From: Treponema sp. J25
GTDB taxonomy: Bacteria > Spirochaetota > Spirochaetia > Treponematales > Breznakiellaceae
NCBI RefSeq assembly: GCF_004343725.1
Contig: NZ_PTQW01000014.1
Coordinates: forward strand, 1 to 64,000
Direction of reading: 5' to 3'
Length of the DNA stretch: 64,000 nt
The notes under the pieces are model-generated. The model ran no database searches, was not told the DNA's origin, and was given only the letters and a program-made list of their open reading frames with translations. Position 1 is the stretch's first letter. The number at the start of each line of letters is the position of its first letter. The translations under genes and the position numbers were made by a program. Positions 60,931 to 64,000 of this stretch are shown in pieces.

Positions 60931-62112
60931 ATGTTTGATCGTGCCCAATTTTACTCCGATGAGCGATGGGATGCCTTCATGCAAGAGGCAGAAGGCAAGG
61001 AAACCCCCTTCATCCTCATCGATCTTGATATGGTTCGCGAAAATTATATTCGCTTACGGGAACTTTTCCCCTACGCCCACATTTATTATGCCGTTAAAGC
61101 CAATCCGGCGGTGGAAATTCTATCCCTTCTCCGGGACCTGGGGAGTTCCTTTGACATTGCGTCCCGCTGGGAGCTAGACCGGCTGCTTTCCCTTGGGGTA
61201 TCCCCAGAACGGCTTTCGTACGGGAATACCATTAAAAAAGCCCGGGATATCGCCTATTTTTATGAAAGGGGGGTGCGCCTTTTTGCTACCGATAGCAAAA
61301 TGGACCTGCATAATATTGCCACCCAGGCTCCGGGCTCAAAGGTATACGTCCGTATCCTGGTGGAAGGCACCCAATCGGCGGACTGGCCCCTTTCCCGAAA
61401 GTTTGGCTGTCACCCCGACATGGCCTACGATCTTATCGTAGAAGCCCGGCAACTGGGACTTATCCCCTATGGCATATCGTTCCATGTGGGAAGCCAACAA
61501 CGGGACATCGGCCAGTGGGATGAGGCTATCGCCAAAACGAATTATCTGTTCCGAAGCCTGGAAGAAGAAGAAGGGATAGTGCTCCAGATGATCAACATGG
61601 GCGGTGGCTTCCCTGCTCACTATACAATTCCTACCCATGAATTATCAGTGTACGCCAAAGAAATTACCCGCTACCTGCACGAAGATTTTGGGGAAACATT
61701 GCCGGAGATTATCCTGGAACCGGGCCGTTCAATGGTGGGAGATGCGGGGATCATCGTTTCAGAAGTAGTACTTGTGGCCCGGAAGAATAATACGGCCCTT
61801 CAGCGCTGGGTTTTTACGGATGTAGGAAAATTCAATGGTCTTATCGAAACCATGGACGAGGCCATAAAGTATCCGGTAGTAACCAGTAGCACCGTCACAG
61901 GAAAAGAAGGGGAAGTGATCCTGGCGGGTCCCACCTGTGATAGTATGGACATCATGTACGAAAAATCCCGCTACCAGTTACCCCTCAATCTTATTGCGGG
62001 GGATAAGTTGTACTGGCTTTCCACGGGCGCATATACTTCAAGTTACGCCTCGGTGGAATTTAACGGCTTTCCTCCCATTAAAACCTACTTCTTTGACAGT
62101 AAGAAGAAATAA
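60931..62112 (+). CDS. Type III PLP-dependent ornithine/lysine decarboxylase family protein
   Basis: The alanine-racemase-fold decarboxylase has YYAVKANPAVEIL (PLP Lys, K56), ISFHVGSQQ, MINMGGGFPAHY, ILEPGRSMVGDAG and TCDSMDIMYE with the catalytic Cys (about 336), then GAYTSSYASVEFNGF. This pattern fits eukaryotic-type ornithine/lysine decarboxylases that make putrescine or cadaverine; diaminopimelate decarboxylase is less likely given the CDSMD sequence. The substrate is not certain from sequence. It lies only 18 bases beyond the pfp terminator, so it needs readthrough or an unseen promoter. Confidence 0.85.
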   Translation: MFDRAQFYSDERWDAFMQEAEGKETPFILIDLDMVRENYIRLRELFPYAHIYYAVKANPAVEILSLLRDLGSSFDIASRWELDRLLSLGVSPERLSYGNTIKKARDIAYFYERGVRLFATDSKMDLHNIATQAPGSKVYVRILVEGTQSADWPLSRKFGCHPDMAYDLIVEARQLGLIPYGISFHVGSQQRDIGQWDEAIAKTNYLFRSLEEEEGIVLQMINMGGGFPAHYTIPTHELSVYAKEITRYLHEDFGETLPEIILEPGRSMVGDAGIIVSEVVLVARKNNTALQRWVFTDVGKFNGLIETMDEAIKYPVVTSSTVTGKEGEVILAGPTCDSMDIMYEKSRYQLPLNLIAGDKLYWLSTGAYTSSYASVEFNGFPPIKTYFFDSKKK

Positions 62113-62114
62113 AT

Positions 62115-62141
62115 AAAAAACCGGGCTCACCACGAGCCCGG
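62115..62141 (-). terminator. Rho-independent terminator of glnS
   Basis: On the minus strand CCGGGCTC pairs with GAGCCCGG over 8 bases (62121-62141), followed by TTTTTTATTT. The plus-strand gene ends 9 bases before the stem. Confidence 0.8.
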
Positions 62142-62171
62142 CGGCAATTGCAAACTTAAAACTACAGCACC

Positions 62172-63923
62172 CTAGCTACCACTCTGGAGCTTCTTTTCTA
62201 TCTTTGACCAGCTATCCTTGAGGCCCACACTCCGATTAAAGACGGGCTTCCCATCCACCACATCGGGGTCCCGAACAAAATATCCCAGCCGTTCAAACTG
62301 AAATTTATCTTCCACCTGGGCATTTTCCAGGAACGGTTCGGCGTAGGCGGTGGGAATTACCTCCAGCGATTTGGGGTTCAAATTATCCAGGAAAGAGCCC
62401 CCCGGCGGCACATCCATAGGACGGTCCACCAAAAAGAGATAATCATAGAGCCGCACGGAGATGGGCTTGGCGTGGGCCACCGAGACCCAATGGATGGTAC
62501 CCTTTACCTTGCGATTATCCTCCGCATTCCCCCCCCGGGTCGCAGGATCGTAGGTACAATGAACCGCCGTGACTTCGCCGGTTACCGGATCGGTGTCATA
62601 GCCGGTACAGGTGACAATATACCCATACCGCAGACGGACCGCATTGCCCGGATACAGTCGATAGTACTTCGGCGGCGGGACCTTCTGAAAATCGTCCTGT
62701 TCAATCCAGAGCTCTTTCCCGAACGGCACCGGCCTTGTTCCGGCAGCGGGGTCTTCCGGATTGTTTATAGCTTCCACATACTCTACATGATTCTCGGGCC
62801 AGTTATCGATAATCAGTTTTAAAGGACGAAGGACTACCATCACCCGTTGGGCCCGCTTATTGAGATCCTCCCGAAGACAGTGTTCCAACAGGGCGATGTC
62901 CACGAGGCTATCGGTCTTTGCAATACCGATACGGCCCATAAAGTCCCGGATTGCCTCCGGCGTGTAGCCCCGGCGGCGCAAACCCGCAATGGTAGGCATG
63001 CGGGGGTCGTCCCAGCCAGAAACGTGACCTTCCTTTACCAATTGTAAAAGATATCGTTTGGAAAGAACGGTCTTGCTTATATTAAGCCGGGCAAACTCGA
63101 TCTGCCGGCTGGGGAATACCTCCGCCTGCTGAATAAACCATTCATAGAGGGGTCGATGAATCTCGTATTCCAGGGAACACAGGGAATGGGTGATTCCCTC
63201 CTTCGCATCCGAAAGGGGATGCTGAAAGTCATACATGGGATAGATGCACCACTGGGTTCCAACCCGATAATGGGGAATCCGCCGGATCCGGTACATCACC
63301 GGGTCCCGCATCACCAGGTTAGGATGGGCCATATCGATTTTGGCCCGCAGCGTCTTAGACCCATCGGGGAATTCGCCGGCCCGCATTCGGGCAAAGAGAT
63401 CTAAGTTTTCTTCTACCGATCGATTCCGGTAGGGACTATCCTTCCCCGGCGGGGTATAGGTAATGTTATTTTTATCTTCCACCGCGGTTCCCCGGTATAC
63501 CCGGATTTCCTCTTCCGAAAGGTCATCCACATAGGCGACCCCTTTTTTAATCAACTTTACCGCAATTTCGTACAGGTATTCATAATAATCGGAGGCATAA
63601 TATTCCCGATCGCCCCAGTCATACCCCAACCACTTGATGTCCCGTTTAATAGCTTCTACATAGGACATATCCTCTTTTTCTGGGTTGGTATCATCAAAAC
63701 GAAGATTACATTCCCCCCCAAACTTAGCGGCCATGGAAAAATCAACGCTGATTGCCTTAGCATGACCGATATGAAGCCATCCATTTGGCTCGGGAGGGAA
63801 GCGGGTGCGCACATACGTATACCGACCATTTTTTAGGTCTTCCGCTATGGCTTCGCTAATAAAATCTGAATACCCCTCGTTGGGGCGACCTTTTCCATCT
63901 TCGAGATCGGTGTAACTATCCAT
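62172..63923 (-). CDS. glnS: Glutaminyl-tRNA synthetase
   Basis: GlnRS charges tRNA-Gln directly. The 583-residue protein has [17 protein letters not shown] (HIGH at residues 51-54), [47 protein letters not shown] and [10 protein letters not shown] (KMSKS-type). The C-terminal beta-barrel anticodon-binding domain follows. HIGHAK and the overall pattern distinguish it from glutamyl-tRNA synthetase. AAGGGAG precedes the ATG. Confidence 0.95.
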   Translation of the reverse strand: MDSYTDLEDGKGRPNEGYSDFISEAIAEDLKNGRYTYVRTRFPPEPNGWLHIGHAKAISVDFSMAAKFGGECNLRFDDTNPEKEDMSYVEAIKRDIKWLGYDWGDREYYASDYYEYLYEIAVKLIKKGVAYVDDLSEEEIRVYRGTAVEDKNNITYTPPGKDSPYRNRSVEENLDLFARMRAGEFPDGSKTLRAKIDMAHPNLVMRDPVMYRIRRIPHYRVGTQWCIYPMYDFQHPLSDAKEGITHSLCSLEYEIHRPLYEWFIQQAEVFPSRQIEFARLNISKTVLSKRYLLQLVKEGHVSGWDDPRMPTIAGLRRRGYTPEAIRDFMGRIGIAKTDSLVDIALLEHCLREDLNKRAQRVMVVLRPLKLIIDNWPENHVEYVEAINNPEDPAAGTRPVPFGKELWIEQDDFQKVPPPKYYRLYPGNAVRLRYGYIVTCTGYDTDPVTGEVTAVHCTYDPATRGGNAEDNRKVKGTIHWVSVAHAKPISVRLYDYLFLVDRPMDVPPGGSFLDNLNPKSLEVIPTAYAEPFLENAQVEDKFQFERLGYFVRDPDVVDGKPVFNRSVGLKDSWSKIEKKLQSGS

Positions 63924-64000
63924 GGGCCCACTCCCTTAAAAGGTAGTAATAAAACAAATACCAATAGCAAGCAACGATTTAAGAAGAGCGGTATCAAGGC
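63924..64000. promoter_or_regulatory. glnS upstream region, weak promoter candidate
   Basis: The remaining 77 bases hold a possible -35 TTGCTT and -10 TATTAC on the minus strand with a 17-base spacer, about 30 bases before the start codon. Neither box is strong, and the window ends here. Confidence 0.3.

Overview
The window looks like chromosomal DNA of a spirochaete of the Treponema group, probably an environmental or termite-gut relative with roughly 50% GC rather than a host-restricted pathogen. This rests on the gene mix: a long PPi-dependent phosphofructokinase, an archaeal-type UMP kinase, FecR-domain exported proteins, a DUF3798 ABC uptake system, slr1658/slr1659-type regulators and many lipoproteins. 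I could not search a database, so the genus is inference. I saw no tRNA, rRNA, CRISPR array, prophage or complete insertion sequence. The only mobile-type trace is the C-terminal end of a probable Rpn/PD-(D/E)XK 'transposase' at the left edge.

Layout. 1-2 kb: transposase-family remnant and enolase. 2-7.6 kb: a signalling cluster with a UPF0158-GNAT fusion, an ATPase-like regulator, a STAS-like regulator, a soluble MCP-like protein, a 7TM-GAF-PP2C phosphatase and a small DbpA-type RNA-binding protein. 7.6-10.5 kb: a Na/Pi cotransporter and a membrane protein, on the minus strand. 10.7-16.5 kb: a DUF3798-type ABC importer operon. 16.7-25.6 kb: accessory and housekeeping genes (Uma2 nuclease, metallophosphoesterase, GNAT-histidine-kinase-like fusion, Sua5, YgjV-GNAT fusion, HAD hydrolase, CapA lipoprotein). 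25.6-31 kb: leuS, a GT-B glycosyltransferase and an NtrC-type regulator. 31-35.4 kb: a cobalamin riboswitch followed by btuFCD-like genes and cobT. 35.4-48 kb: exported proteins, a FecR-PQQ lipoprotein, a DegP-like protease, a DUF134-NifX fusion, radC, a PilZ protein, a TPR protein, a DUF192 protein and a double cyclic-nucleotide-binding protein. 48-58.3 kb: a FecR protein, murB, then cysS, ECF sigma, anti-sigma, exported protein, transglutaminase and UMP kinase, then an LPP20-like barrel protein and a CoA-binding protein. 58.5-64 kb: an outer-membrane-like protein, pfp, a type III PLP decarboxylase and glnS.

The most interesting signals are these. (1) The signalling cluster is a complete partner-switch-like module with an MCP-like member whose tip has lost the usual acidic residues. 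(2) Several genes have a sigma70-type -10 box placed so that the transcript would begin at or next to the start codon (leaderless mRNAs). (3) Two genes have a strong Shine-Dalgarno sequence exactly 5 nt before an in-frame ATT, suggesting AUU initiation. (4) One exported-protein gene has a consensus promoter whose transcript should begin with a hairpin that buries the ribosome-binding site of an overlapping 31-codon ORF. (5) There are several unusual domain fusions. All functions are inferred from recognised motifs, without database searches.
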